Below are positions 34,345-43,448 of a stretch of 64,000 nucleotides of DNA, in pieces. The stretch is from the NCBI GenBank assembly GCA_017993715.1, contig JAGOME010000003.1:52796-116795 (forward strand), given 5' to 3'. Source of the stretch: Phycicoccus sp. (GTDB lineage Bacteria; Actinomycetota; Actinomycetes; Actinomycetales; Dermatophilaceae). Position numbers and translations under genes: made by a program. The stretch's first letter is position 1. Every line of letters starts with the position of its first letter. The notes below the pieces were generated by a model. The model was not told where the DNA came from and did not search any database. It saw nothing but the letters and a program-made list of their open reading frames with translations.

Positions 34345-35931
34345 CTAGATCGCGTGCCAGGCGTGGCCGGTGTCGCGGACCGTCGACACCAGATTCGTCT
34401 TTGTCAGTTTCCCGGTGGGGGTGCGCGGCATCTGGTCGACAAAGGCCAATCTGGTCGGGGCCTTGTACTTGGCCATGCGGGCGCGGGCGAAGGTCATGAG
34501 TTCCTGGGCGAGGTCCGCGGTGGGCTCCAGCTCCGGTGCGAGCTCGACGACGGCGCCCACCTCCTCGGCCAATTCTTCGTGTGGCACAGCGAGAACGGCG
34601 ACGTCATAGACCGCAGGGTGCGCGCGCAGGCCATCCTCAACTTCGCGCGGATAGACGTTGACGCCCCCACGCACGATGAGATCGCTTGTCCGCCCTGACA
34701 GGTAGAGGTAGCCGTCCTCGTCCAGATACCCGCGATCGCCGAGGGTCGCCCAGGTGTCGTGATCGGGATGACGCGCCGCGGCTGCCGCATCGGTCTTGTG
34801 GTACTCAAAGGACGCCATGGCCTGGCTACTCTCGAAGTAGATGACGCCGTCCTCCCCAGTGGGCACCGGTGATCCGCTGTCGTCAACGATATGGATCGTG
34901 ATGCCCTCGGCTCCGACGCCAACAGAGCCTGGATGGGCGAGCCACTCCGGGCTGGTGATGAACGTGTGGCCGATCCCCTCGGTGGCGCCGTAGTACTCAA
35001 ACACCACGGGCCCCATCCACTGGATGAACTCCCGTTTGACGTCGACCGGACACGGGCCAGCGCCGTGGACAATCAGCTTGAAACTCGAGACGTCATACCG
35101 GTCCTTGATCTCCTGCGGGAGCCGGATGAGCCGAATCATCATCGTCGGAACGATCTGCACAAGGTTGACGCGGTGGCGGTCCACGAGATCGAGGAAGCCC
35201 TCTGGATCGAACCGCCCCGAGAGGACGACCTTGCCACCCGTGGCCAGTGTCGCCTCGGCATACGTCGTCGACGCGGCGTGATGCAGCGGAGTGGGGCTGA
35301 GGTAGACCCACGTGTGATCCAGTCCGAGGACGGGCTGCAGATCCGCGACATACGGACTGCCCTGCGCGAAGGTGCGCCCGCTCAGCTCCCGCAGCACGCC
35401 CTTGGGACGCCCGGTCGACCCGGACGTGTAGTACATGGGACTGCCCAGCGGCTCGGGCGTTGGGCGGGCGCTGGGTGCGCTGGCAATGACCTCTTCATAG
35501 TCCAGGAACCCTGGCGTGGGGGCTCCGACCATGATCCACGCCTGGACCTGCGTGGTGGTGTCCATGAAGGTCTGGACGCTCTCGACGGTGGTGTCCGAGA
35601 CAAAGGTGACCCGCGCATCGCAGTTGTCGATGACATAACTCGCCTCGTCGGCCGTGTAGGAATCGCTGACCGCCGTGAAGATCAGCCCGGACCGCAGGGC
35701 CGCCCAATAGATCTCGAGGAAGGGAATGCCGCTGCCCAGGTGCCCGGCAACGTGGTCTCCAGGCTGGAGCCCGAGGCTGGCCAGCGCATTGGCCAGCCGT
35801 GCGGTGCGATCAGCGAACTGTGCGTAGGTCGATGTTCGGTACGGCCCGGACGCGAGGGTCTCGTCGATGACGGCGATGGCGTCCGGACGATGCTGCGCAT
35901 GCACGGAGATGTCGAAGGTTGGTGTGTTCAC
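34345..35931 (-). CDS. AMP-forming acyl-CoA synthetase (class I adenylating enzyme)
   Basis: Activates a carboxylic acid to its CoA thioester through an acyl-adenylate. The 528-residue protein has the P-loop TSGSTGRPKG near residue 170, the adenine-binding YYGATEG (about 315), TLGDRGYLDEDGYLYLSGR with the catalytic Asp, and the C-terminal lysine in PRTPTGKLTK. Length and motifs are complete. It is the last gene of a minus-strand run 39930-34345 (thioesterase, dehydrogenase, SDR, crotonase, synthetase) with gaps of a few bases, upstream of but separate from the importer promoter. The acid is unknown; the gene set suggests a ring-derived or branched acid. Confidence 0.92.
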   Translation of the reverse strand: MNTPTFDISVHAQHRPDAIAVIDETLASGPYRTSTYAQFADRTARLANALASLGLQPGDHVAGHLGSGIPFLEIYWAALRSGLIFTAVSDSYTADEASYVIDNCDARVTFVSDTTVESVQTFMDTTTQVQAWIMVGAPTPGFLDYEEVIASAPSARPTPEPLGSPMYYTSGSTGRPKGVLRELSGRTFAQGSPYVADLQPVLGLDHTWVYLSPTPLHHAASTTYAEATLATGGKVVLSGRFDPEGFLDLVDRHRVNLVQIVPTMMIRLIRLPQEIKDRYDVSSFKLIVHGAGPCPVDVKREFIQWMGPVVFEYYGATEGIGHTFITSPEWLAHPGSVGVGAEGITIHIVDDSGSPVPTGEDGVIYFESSQAMASFEYHKTDAAAAARHPDHDTWATLGDRGYLDEDGYLYLSGRTSDLIVRGGVNVYPREVEDGLRAHPAVYDVAVLAVPHEELAEEVGAVVELAPELEPTADLAQELMTFARARMAKYKAPTRLAFVDQMPRTPTGKLTKTNLVSTVRDTGHAWHAI

Positions 35932-35933
35932 GA

Positions 35934-36740
35934 TCAGTGACCCCTGTCTGGCTTTGGCGTGGGTTGGCGGGCGAACTGGTGGGCGGCCTCGGCGTGCTCA
36001 GCACTCAAGCTGGTCGCGAGCTGGCGTGAAACCTCGTGGTCCAGCGCCTGAGCAAAGGGCAGGTCCGCGGAGTCGTGCAGGTTGTCGACGATCCCGCGGA
36101 AGGCGAGGGCTGACCGGGCACCCCACTGCTTGGCCAGCGCGACGGCCTGAGGTCGCAGTTCCTCCACTGGCATGAGTCGATGCACCACACCGCGGTCGAG
36201 GCATTCGATGTCGTCGAGACGATCGTCGAGCAGGAAGAGCCGTTCGGCACGGGCCTGGCCGAGCACCCTCGCCGCCAGCGTCGGCGCTCCGAAGTCGCCG
36301 GTCACTTCCATGCGGGCAAAGGCGCCCACGAGACGCATGCCGTTGGCTCCCAGCCGGATCGGACACGCGAGCGCGAGCCCGATGCCGGCTCCCGCAATCA
36401 CCCCGGGGAAAGCGCCGATGAGTGGCTTGGGATAGGTGTACAGACGTCCGGTGGTCTCCCGCTGCACTCGCGTGAAGTCGGCGGCGTAGGCCTCGTCGGG
36501 CCTGGCCGGATTGGCATCCACCATGTCGCCCCCTGCGCAGAATGCGCGATCGCCCTCCGCCGTCAACACGACCGCGCGCACCGCCGGGTCGTCTGCGCCG
36601 ACCTGCAGGAGCCGGACCAACTCCCACATCATGGCCGGCGTGAACGCATTGAGTCGCTCCGGACGTGCGAAGGCAATGACGAGGCACGTGTCGTCACGAT
36701 GGGCCGCAATGCCGTCGGCATTCACCTGGACCGGGTCCAT
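35934..36740 (-). CDS. enoyl-CoA hydratase/isomerase family protein lacking both usual catalytic Glu
   Basis: Crotonase-fold protein of 268 residues. DRAFCAGGDMVDANP gives the oxyanion region and GVIAGAGIGLALAC the CoA-side helix, but the two Glu positions of classical hydratases are occupied otherwise (GIGL, and VGAFARMEVTGDFG where LPE is usual). It may therefore be an isomerase, decarboxylase, dehalogenase-like or C-C hydrolase crotonase. ATG 36740 overlaps the SDR stop by one base (TAATG) and its stop lies 2 bases before the synthetase start, so it is tightly coupled to both. Confidence 0.85.
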   Translation of the reverse strand: MDPVQVNADGIAAHRDDTCLVIAFARPERLNAFTPAMMWELVRLLQVGADDPAVRAVVLTAEGDRAFCAGGDMVDANPARPDEAYAADFTRVQRETTGRLYTYPKPLIGAFPGVIAGAGIGLALACPIRLGANGMRLVGAFARMEVTGDFGAPTLAARVLGQARAERLFLLDDRLDDIECLDRGVVHRLMPVEELRPQAVALAKQWGARSALAFRGIVDNLHDSADLPFAQALDHEVSRQLATSLSAEHAEAAHQFARQPTPKPDRGH

Positions 36741-37531
36741 TAGTAGGTCGCCCTTCCCCCGCTGAAGTCGTAGACCGCCCCGGTCGAGAAGGACGCGCGT
36801 CGGCCAGCAAGGAAGGCGACGAGCTCGGCGAGCTCGGTCGGCTCGCCAGGTCGACCCATCGGGATCTTGGCGAGGAGTCTGTGGTGCAGCTCCTCGGACA
36901 CCTTCGCGTTCAGTGGGCTGCGCACGACGCCAGGGGTGATGGCGTTGCACAGGATCCCGGTGTGCGCCAGCTCTTTACCGATGGTCTTGGTCAGGCCCAA
37001 CTGCCCCGCCTTTGCAGCGACGTACGGGGAGGAATCCACGTTGCCCTCCTTGCCGGCCATGCTTGAGATGTTGACAATCCGGCCGTAGTTGGTGCGGAGC
37101 ATCACCGGGATGACGGCCCGGCACATGAGGAACACGCCCGTGAGCCCCACGGCCACGTGACGGTCCCAGGATTCGAGGGTGGTCTCCCACAGGGGTGCGC
37201 TGCGACCTCCGCGCCCGGCGTTGTTGATCAGGATGTCGATGCGCCCGAAGCGGCGCTCGCTCTCACGGACGAACTCTTGGGTTGCCATCGGGTCCGCGAC
37301 ATCGAGCACCGCCCCCTCGATCCGCGCAGCGACCTTCGGGTTTGTCGTCGCCGAGACGATGTCTGCTGCCCGCTGGAGAGTGTCGGGGGCGATATCGGCG
37401 GCGATCACCCGAGCGCCACCTGCAGCCAATCTGCGCGCAATGGCCGATCCGATGCCGCCGACTCCTCCGGTCACGATGGCGACCTGGCCGGCGAATTCGG
37501 TAGCGGGATCGACGAGACTCACATCGTCCAT
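36740..37531 (-). CDS. SDR-family NAD(P)-dependent dehydrogenase
   Basis: Classical short-chain dehydrogenase of 263 residues: cofactor loop TGGVGGIGSA (about 21-30), NNAGRGG, active-site Ser in NISSMAG and YVAAK catalytic Tyr/Lys. The Asp after the second strand (AADIAPD) favours NAD(H). It could act as a 3-hydroxyacyl-CoA dehydrogenase or on a ring alcohol. ATG 37531 lies 5 bases after the dehydrogenase stop at 37537; the downstream crotonase overlaps its stop. Confidence 0.92.
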   Translation of the reverse strand: MDDVSLVDPATEFAGQVAIVTGGVGGIGSAIARRLAAGGARVIAADIAPDTLQRAADIVSATTNPKVAARIEGAVLDVADPMATQEFVRESERRFGRIDILINNAGRGGRSAPLWETTLESWDRHVAVGLTGVFLMCRAVIPVMLRTNYGRIVNISSMAGKEGNVDSSPYVAAKAGQLGLTKTIGKELAHTGILCNAITPGVVRSPLNAKVSEELHHRLLAKIPMGRPGEPTELAELVAFLAGRRASFSTGAVYDFSGGRATY

Positions 37532-37536
37532 GGTGC

Positions 37537-39336
37537 CTACTCCAGATCGTCGGGGTCGAGGTCAAGGGCTGTCCGGTCCAGCGCCCTGAGCAGGTGGAAG
37601 GTCGACGTGGTCTTGGGCAGCTCATACGCAAAGAAGTACTGGGCGGCGGCCCTCTTGCCTCGCGCGAAGCCATCGTCGCCGCGAACGTGCAGGAGCTGCT
37701 CAAGCCAGATCCAGGCGACGACGACATGCCCGGCCGCCTCGAGGTAGAGGGTGGCGTTGGCCAACGCGAGCTCACGGTCATCGGGCGCCCAGACCTCGTC
37801 GGTCACCCGCTCGAGCTCGTCGACCGCGGCCGCGAGCGCGGCGGCATACCCGGCCGCTTCCGCGCCGGCCTCGGCCGCCGATGCGACGGTCCCCCGCATG
37901 GTCGACAGCAACAGATGGAGTCCCGCACGGTCATCCATGATGACCTTGCGGCCGAGGAGATCCATACCCTGAATGCCGCGGGTGCCCTCGAAGATGTCGT
38001 TGATTCTGGCGTCGCGATAGAGCATCTCGACCACGTGATCAGTGGTGTAGCCGGCTCCGCCGTGGATCTGGATGGCGAGGTCATTGGCCTCGAGGCACCA
38101 TTGCGCCGGCCAGGACTTCACGATCGGGGTGAGGACGTCCAAGAGCACTGCTGCTCGCTTGGCGCTCTCCGGCTCGCCGCTTTCCTGTTCGTCAATGAGT
38201 CGCCCGCAGTACAGCACCAGCGCTAGGCCGCCTTCGACGTAGGTCTTCTGCGCGAGCAGCATGCGTCGCACGTCGGTGTGCTCGGTGATCGGCACCATGG
38301 GCGTGGAGGTGTCCTTGGTGCTCAGGGGTCGGCCTTGGGTGCGGGTTCGGGCATACGCGAGGGCTTGGAGATACCCCGCGTAGCCGAGGGCGACTGCCGT
38401 GGCCCCCACGGAGATTCGGGCCTCGTTCATCATGGCGAACATGGCCGCCAAACCATCGCCTTCCTCGCCCACGAGGTATCCGACGGCGCCTGCCTGACCC
38501 CCCGGGGAGAAGGTCCCATCGCCAAAGGCGAGCAAGGTATTGGTGTTGGCCCGCCCGCCCATCTTGTGGTTGAGCCCGACGAGGGCGACATCGTTGCGTT
38601 CGCCGAGGGAACCGTCCTCGTTGACCAGAACTTTGGGGACGATGAACAGGGAGAGGCCCTTGGTCCCGGGAGCGTCAGTCGATCGGGCCAGGACCATGTG
38701 CACGATGTTGTCCGTGAGCGAGTGATCCCCTCCGCTGATCCACATCTTCGATCCGAACAATCGGAAGTCGCCATCGTCCTGGAGCACAGCTTTGGTCCGG
38801 ACATCGGCCAGCGAGGAGCCCACACCGGGCTCCGAGAGCGCCATCGTGCCGTACCAGTGGCCGTCGATGATGGGTTGCGCGTAACGCTGGATCTGCTCGG
38901 GCGAGGCGTGTTGCAGCATGAGGTTGGCCGCACCTGCCCCGAGCAACGGGTAGGCCGAGGCGCCCACACTGGCTGCCTGGAAAGGCAAAAAGAGAGCCTG
39001 GACAACGCTGTAGGGCAGCTGGGGGCCCCCGACTCGCTCGGGGAACAACGCGGTGGAGAGGCCGGCTGCACCATAGGCCTGGAGGGCCTTGCGCAACTCA
39101 TCGGGGTGCCAGACATGGCCCGTCTCGTCCACGTAGGGAGCCTGGTCATCCAGGAGCCGGGCCAAGGGCTCGAACTGTTCCTGGGCGATGGTGTGGGCTA
39201 GTTCGAGGAAGGAGTCGACATCGTCGCGGGTGTTGGCCTGGAACTGTGGCCGGGTGAGGAGTTCCTGCGTGTCGAGCCAGTCGTAGAGCAGGAAGGCAAT
39301 GTTGCGGGAAGAGACGAGCAAGGAGCGCGGCGGCAC
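37537..39336 (-). CDS. large acyl-CoA dehydrogenase (599 residues, FadE5/DmdC-like)
   Basis: Long-form acyl-CoA dehydrogenase with an N-terminal extension and a C-terminal domain of about 130 residues (from EDRAG to the end) absent from ordinary 380-residue enzymes, as in FadE5 or methylthiopropionyl-CoA dehydrogenase. It shows LSEPGVGSSLADVRT (FAD loop), WISGGDH, LNHKMGGRAN, QIHGGAGYT and catalytic Glu in IFEGTRGIQ. Such forms accept a wide range of acyl chains. Start GTG 39336. It lies between the thioesterase and SDR genes in the same operon. Confidence 0.92.
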   Translation of the reverse strand: MPPRSLLVSSRNIAFLLYDWLDTQELLTRPQFQANTRDDVDSFLELAHTIAQEQFEPLARLLDDQAPYVDETGHVWHPDELRKALQAYGAAGLSTALFPERVGGPQLPYSVVQALFLPFQAASVGASAYPLLGAGAANLMLQHASPEQIQRYAQPIIDGHWYGTMALSEPGVGSSLADVRTKAVLQDDGDFRLFGSKMWISGGDHSLTDNIVHMVLARSTDAPGTKGLSLFIVPKVLVNEDGSLGERNDVALVGLNHKMGGRANTNTLLAFGDGTFSPGGQAGAVGYLVGEEGDGLAAMFAMMNEARISVGATAVALGYAGYLQALAYARTRTQGRPLSTKDTSTPMVPITEHTDVRRMLLAQKTYVEGGLALVLYCGRLIDEQESGEPESAKRAAVLLDVLTPIVKSWPAQWCLEANDLAIQIHGGAGYTTDHVVEMLYRDARINDIFEGTRGIQGMDLLGRKVIMDDRAGLHLLLSTMRGTVASAAEAGAEAAGYAAALAAAVDELERVTDEVWAPDDRELALANATLYLEAAGHVVVAWIWLEQLLHVRGDDGFARGKRAAAQYFFAYELPKTTSTFHLLRALDRTALDLDPDDLE

Positions 39337-39348
39337 GAGGGTGTCCTT

Positions 39349-39894
39349 TCAGCTGTGGGCGGATGGCGGGGGCGCGCCCTGTGCGCGAGTTCCGGGACCG
39401 GACCGGTGAATGCGGATTGGCGGCAGGTCCAGGGCTTCCCAGCCCACGCTGGCCGTCGCCGCGAGCTCTGCGCGGGCGCGCTGGGCAATGTCGTCCGGAG
39501 CCCCACGTAGCCGACGAGACTGCAGACCCACGTTGCCGAGGAGCACCTCAAAACTCGTGGCGAGAGTGCTCGTGCTGTGGTTGACCAGGTGGCCGCTGAC
39601 GTGGAAGAACCTCCCATCGAAGTCCATCAGGACCACGTGGCCGGAGACTCGGTGCCCGACCAGCACTTCATTCAGGTGGCGAGTCGCAGACTGGATGTTG
39701 AAGACCCCGTCTTGTGCGTCCGCGCGCGGGTAGCCCAGGCGCCGGAACAAGGCGTCCGTGGCGCGATCGTGCAACTCGGCGTAGCGGGTACTGGTCAGAT
39801 GGCCGTTGTTGTCCTCGTAGGCCGGCGGCACGACGCTCTCGAACTCGGCAGCCCGGCTGACAACGGCGTCGAACGTGCGCATAGTGGTCGCCAT
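39349..39894 (-). CDS. thioesterase-like (hotdog-fold) protein
   Basis: Predicted acyl-CoA thioesterase of about 181 residues, hotdog fold. The N-terminal PPAYEDNNGHLTSTRYAEL resembles the 4HBT family's Asp/Asn-containing catalytic helix start (usual form DxNxHxNN), followed by VGHRVSGHVVLMDFDGRFFHV. It may release free acid or balance CoA during catabolism. Start ATG 39894 is 8 bases after the SDR stop; an ATG at 39930 overlapping that gene is also open. Assignment of substrate is not possible. Confidence 0.75.
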   Translation of the reverse strand: MATTMRTFDAVVSRAAEFESVVPPAYEDNNGHLTSTRYAELHDRATDALFRRLGYPRADAQDGVFNIQSATRHLNEVLVGHRVSGHVVLMDFDGRFFHVSGHLVNHSTSTLATSFEVLLGNVGLQSRRLRGAPDDIAQRARAELAATASVGWEALDLPPIRIHRSGPGTRAQGAPPPSAHS

Positions 39895-39901
39895 ATCTCG
39901 A

Positions 39902-40645
39902 TCAGGGCATCCAGCCGCCGCCGTTGACATGCATGGTCTGTCCCGTGACGTGCGACGACCCCGGCAAGCAGAACCAGGCGATCGCCTCGGCCTGATCCTC
40001 GGCGGTGAGCACGACGTGCATGGGGTTGGCGACGGGGGAGCTCACCACGGCCTCGGCGAGGCTGGCGGCGTCCAGACCCAGGGCGCGCGTCATCGGCGTA
40101 TCGGTCAGTCCGGGCGCGACGACATTCGCCGTCACTCCATGCGGGGCTCCCTCGTGCGCGATCACCTTGGTCAGCGAGATCAGGCCCGCCTTGGATGCGG
40201 CATACGCGCCGGCCCCCGGATAGACGCGGACGCCCGCGCCGGACGCCACGGTGACAATCCGTCCGAACCCGCGCTCCATCATGCCCGGGAGGACGGAGCG
40301 GACACACAGGAAGCTCCCGGTGAGATTGACGTCCAGGATCCGTCGCCAGGTTTGCGGGTCAAGGTCGACCAGTGGCGCCCCCGGAGGGCTGATGCCGGCC
40401 GAGCAGACGAGGATGTCCGGGGGGCCAGTGAGGTTGGCGAGTGCGCCCATGGCTGCCTGCACGCTGGCCTCGTCGGCGATGTCGATCTCGACAAAGGGAG
40501 TGGACTCGTCGGAGGGTGCGTTGCGGTCCAGGTTGCCAACGGTCGCTCCGAGATCGGCCAGTTTGCGGCACGTGGCTGCCCCGATGCCCGATGATCCGCC
40601 CGTCACCCAGGCCACCCGGCCGGACAGGGGTGTGCAGTTCTCCAT
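39902..40645 (-). CDS. SDR-family oxidoreductase
   Basis: Short-chain dehydrogenase of 247 residues: TGGSSGIGAA cofactor loop (about 14-23), the NNAG motif varied to CSAG, VASGAG with the catalytic Ser position, and YAASKAG. VAPGLTDTPM and the C-terminal HVNGGGWMP are FabG-like. Start ATG 40645 has AAAGG about 8 nt upstream. It begins the long minus-strand operon (to 34345) and faces the plus-strand crotonase at 40790 across a 144-bp regulatory gap holding the CTATCATTA repeat. Confidence 0.9.
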   Translation of the reverse strand: MENCTPLSGRVAWVTGGSSGIGAATCRKLADLGATVGNLDRNAPSDESTPFVEIDIADEASVQAAMGALANLTGPPDILVCSAGISPPGAPLVDLDPQTWRRILDVNLTGSFLCVRSVLPGMMERGFGRIVTVASGAGVRVYPGAGAYAASKAGLISLTKVIAHEGAPHGVTANVVAPGLTDTPMTRALGLDAASLAEAVVSSPVANPMHVVLTAEDQAEAIAWFCLPGSSHVTGQTMHVNGGGWMP

Positions 40646-40752
40646 GTTGATGACCTTTTCCTGAGGGGATCGCCGGAGGCGTATCTGGGTCGATGATGGC
40701 CGACGTGAGAGGAGATCCGGCCTGAGTGGTGGTCGCATCGATTGAACCATGG

Positions 40753-40776
40753 TAGTAACTATCATTACTATCATTA
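40753..40776. promoter_or_regulatory. operator-like site A: tandem CTATCATTA repeats
   Basis: CTATCATTA occurs twice in direct tandem (40759-40767, 40768-40776), preceded by the palindromic TAGTAACTA (40753-40761). It lies directly before the AGGAGG of the crotonase gene at 40790 and within the divergent gap. The same 9-mer, inverted, occurs at 43375-43383. Likely target of one or both GntR proteins nearby. Confidence 0.6.
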
Positions 40777-40789
40777 TTAGGAGGGTCAC

Positions 40790-41557
40790 ATGCAATCACC
40801 GGTTGACATCCACGTCTCTGAGGGCATCGTCCAGATCACGCTGAACCGTCCAGAACGTCGCAACGCCTTGTCCTTCGAGATGGCCCAGGTGGTCTCGCAG
40901 ACCTTGGACGAACTCGATGCGCGCAGCGACCTGCAGGTGGCCATCATCACCGGAGCGGGAGGGTGCTTCAGCTCGGGAATGGACATCAAGGACTTCGCCG
41001 AGAGCGGTCGGCGACCCTCGCTGCCGGGGCGTGGGGTGCTTGGTCTGGGTGAACAGTCCCGACGCAAGCCGATCATCGCTGCCGTCGAAGGACTGGCGTT
41101 CGGCGGTGGGTGGGAAGTCGCCCTCGCGTGTGATCTGGTCATCGCCGGCGAGAGTGCCCGCTTTGCGCTCCCCGAGGTCAAGCGTGGCCTGGTCGCGGGT
41201 GGGGGTGGGCTCGTCCGCCTGGCGCAACGCATCCCCTACGCCCTGGCCATGGAGATCACCCTCACGGGCAGTCCCATCTCGGCGGCTCGATGCGCGCAGC
41301 TCGGCCTGATCAACCGTGTGGTCGCGGACGGCTCGGCCCTAGAGTCCGCCCGCCTGCTGGCTGACGAGATCTCGGCGAATGCCCCGCTGGCGGTCCAACT
41401 GAGCAAGAACATCGTGCGAGCCGCCCGGACCTGGACCACGAACGAAGGGCTCGCACCGCAGGCAGGTCTCCTGCGCCTCCTTGAGGGCTCCCCGGATGTC
41501 CAGGAGGGTGCGCGGGCCTTCCTGGAGAAGCGCGCGCCGAACTGGACCGGTCGGTGA
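40790..41557 (+). CDS. enoyl-CoA hydratase
   Basis: Crotonase of 255 residues with both classical catalytic glutamates: GGGWEVALACD (Glu144-type) and LPEVKRGLVAGGGG (Glu164-type). Oxyanion segment GGCFSSGMDIKDF. Hydration of a 2-enoyl-CoA to 3-hydroxyacyl-CoA is therefore the best prediction. A strong AGGAGG ribosome site precedes ATG 40790 by 5 nt, right after operator-like site A. It is followed 154 bases later by a GntR gene in the same direction. Confidence 0.92.
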   Translation: MQSPVDIHVSEGIVQITLNRPERRNALSFEMAQVVSQTLDELDARSDLQVAIITGAGGCFSSGMDIKDFAESGRRPSLPGRGVLGLGEQSRRKPIIAAVEGLAFGGGWEVALACDLVIAGESARFALPEVKRGLVAGGGGLVRLAQRIPYALAMEITLTGSPISAARCAQLGLINRVVADGSALESARLLADEISANAPLAVQLSKNIVRAARTWTTNEGLAPQAGLLRLLEGSPDVQEGARAFLEKRAPNWTGR

Positions 41558-41711
41558 CGGGCGTTGAGATGGCCGGTGCGGTGTGCTCACGTAGAGTTAC
41601 CCCCTCCCCGGATCATCGCTGCGAGTCGTGGCTCGTCAGACGAACACCGGGCTCCGCTCGGCGGCGCCTTCGCGTCGCGACTCACTGCGCGGGACGACCC
41701 TGAGGAGCCTG

Positions 41712-42440
41712 ATGAAACAGCGCCAATCTGCCCGACTCGTCAAGGCATCCGATGTGATCGTCGACGGCATCCGAGACCGGATCCTGCATGAGCGACTCCC
41801 TGTCGGGTCCCCCCTCCCGTCGGAAGCCGACCTCATGGAGGACTACGGCCTCGGGCGCGTGACGGTGCGAGAGAGCCTGCGCCTGCTGGAACGCGACGGC
41901 ATCGTGTCGATTCGACGAGGCCCCGGGGGCGGCGTCTTCGTCGGCACCCCGGATATCCAGCGTCTCAGTGAGGTCTTCACGGTCCTCATGGCCATCCGCG
42001 ACGTGACCTTGCGGGACCTGCTCGAGTTCCGCAAAGTCATCGAGCCGCCAGCGGCTCGGCTGGCCGCCCTCAATGCCACTGATGAGCAGCGAGCGGCTCT
42101 CCTCGCGGCGACCGAGGAGCCGGGCAATCCGGTGAGGAATGCCGACGTGCATCTCCTCATCGCCGAAGCCACGAACAATGCCATCTTGGCGATGGCCTTC
42201 TATGCCGTGTCCGACAACGCTGCGCACTACCCGCCCGAGTCGTTGAATACGCGGGCCGTGTTCGCCGCGACGCATGAGGCCCACCAGGCCATCGCCAAGG
42301 CGATCGCCGCACGCAAGCCGGTGGTCGCCCAACGGGCCATGATGGCGCACCTCGATGAGCTCGAGGCGGCAGCGCTGCTGTCAGGGAGCCTCGACGAGCC
42401 GCTCATTCGGGGCAAGGCTCCCGCGCCTGTGCGACGCTAG
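41712..42440 (+). CDS. FadR/GntR-family transcriptional regulator (paralogue 1)
   Basis: 242-residue regulator. Residues 10-80 are a GntR winged helix with the reading helix region in YGLGRVTVRESLRLLER, identical to the one in the second regulator at 43895-44623; GGVFVG closes the wing. Residues 100-230 form an FCD ligand-binding domain with metal-type ligands in NADVHLL, EAHQAI and MAHLDEL. Such proteins are usually repressors released by an acyl-CoA or organic acid. ATG 41712 has GAGGAG 7 nt upstream. A TAGAGT at 41592-41597 could be a -10 element. Convergent with the FabG-like gene. Confidence 0.9.
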   Translation: MKQRQSARLVKASDVIVDGIRDRILHERLPVGSPLPSEADLMEDYGLGRVTVRESLRLLERDGIVSIRRGPGGGVFVGTPDIQRLSEVFTVLMAIRDVTLRDLLEFRKVIEPPAARLAALNATDEQRAALLAATEEPGNPVRNADVHLLIAEATNNAILAMAFYAVSDNAAHYPPESLNTRAVFAATHEAHQAIAKAIAARKPVVAQRAMMAHLDELEAAALLSGSLDEPLIRGKAPAPVRR

Positions 42441-42503
42441 TCGCCGGGCGGGGGGCGCGGCGCTGCAGGGGGTCCTGGCGAAGTGGGCCCAGAGGCCGGG
42501 CGC

Positions 42504-43271
42504 TCAGCCGTGAATGCCGCCCGACACGTAGAGGGTCTGCCCCGTGATGTAGCCACTGCGGGGGTCGACGAAGAATGAGACGGCCTGGGCGATATCTGCC
42601 GGTACTCCGGTCCGCCCGACGGGGTTGTCCTTGGCGGTCCAGGCCAAGACGTCCTCAAAGGGGACTCCGGCTCGCTCCGCGGCCGACCTCGTCATCTCGG
42701 TTTCGATGAACCCCGGGGCGACGGCATTCACCGTCACGCCGAACTTGCCGAGTTCCAGGGCCAAGGTCTTGGTGAATCCCTGAACTCCCATCTTGGCTGC
42801 GGAGTAGTTGGTCTGCCCCTTGTTGCCCAGTGCAGACACGCTCGACAGGTTGACGATGCGTCCGAAGCGGCTTGTGGTCATGAAGCCCTGGACTTCCCGG
42901 GACATCAGGAAGGCGCCGCGCAGATGGACCCCCATCACCGCGTCCCAGTCGTCGACCGACAGCTTGAACAGGAGGTTGTCACGGATGATCCCGGCATTGT
43001 TGATGAGCACGGTCGGCTCGCCCAACGCCTGGACGATCTGGGCCACACCCTCCTGGACCGCCGGTTCGCTGGAGACGTCGATCGCGAACCCCGCGGCGCG
43101 CCCGCCCTGCTGTGCGAGGGTCTGGGCAACCGACTGAGCGGCGTCGCCATCGAGGTCGACCACGGCGACCGCATAGCCGTCCTCGCTCAGCCGCGAAGCA
43201 ATCGCTGCACCAATGCCGCGCGCCCCCCCGGTGACGATGACGGTGCGGGACGGGCGGGGCTCTGCGCTCAT
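42504..43271 (-). CDS. 3-oxoacyl-(ACP/CoA) reductase-like SDR
   Basis: FabG-like short-chain dehydrogenase, 255 residues: TGGARGIGAA (about 14-23), NNAGIIRD, SSVSALGNKGQTNYSAAK with Ser/Tyr/Lys, VAPGFIETEMT and YITGQTLYVSGG at the end. The NNAGIIRDNL and DNPVGRTG phrases are typical of FabG/PhaB enzymes, so reversible 3-oxoacyl/3-hydroxyacyl-CoA conversion is likely; the Asp after strand 2 (VVDLDGD) suggests NAD preference. Start ATG 43271. It is divergent from the VOC gene across a 177-bp gap with operator-like site B. Confidence 0.92.
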   Translation of the reverse strand: MSAEPRPSRTVIVTGGARGIGAAIASRLSEDGYAVAVVDLDGDAAQSVAQTLAQQGGRAAGFAIDVSSEPAVQEGVAQIVQALGEPTVLINNAGIIRDNLLFKLSVDDWDAVMGVHLRGAFLMSREVQGFMTTSRFGRIVNLSSVSALGNKGQTNYSAAKMGVQGFTKTLALELGKFGVTVNAVAPGFIETEMTRSAAERAGVPFEDVLAWTAKDNPVGRTGVPADIAQAVSFFVDPRSGYITGQTLYVSGGIHG

Positions 43272-43374
43272 GGGGGTGACACCTTCCGATTCGAGGAGGG
43301 GCGGCGCACTGGGGTGGATCAGCGATGTGCCGGCCGACCTCAGGAGCAGCTCGTGATTGAGATCCAACAAATCC

Positions 43375-43383
43375 TAATGATAG
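43375..43383. promoter_or_regulatory. operator-like site B: inverted CTATCATTA
   Basis: TAATGATAG, the exact reverse complement of the 9-mer repeated at site A, in an A/T-rich stretch (43365-43402) between divergent SDR and VOC genes. Probably bound by the same regulator as site A. Confidence 0.55.
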
Positions 43384-43448
43384 CATAGATTACACTCAAT
43401 AATCCGAGCGATCTCACGCTCGCGTCGCGCCCTTGGAGAGGAAATCTC

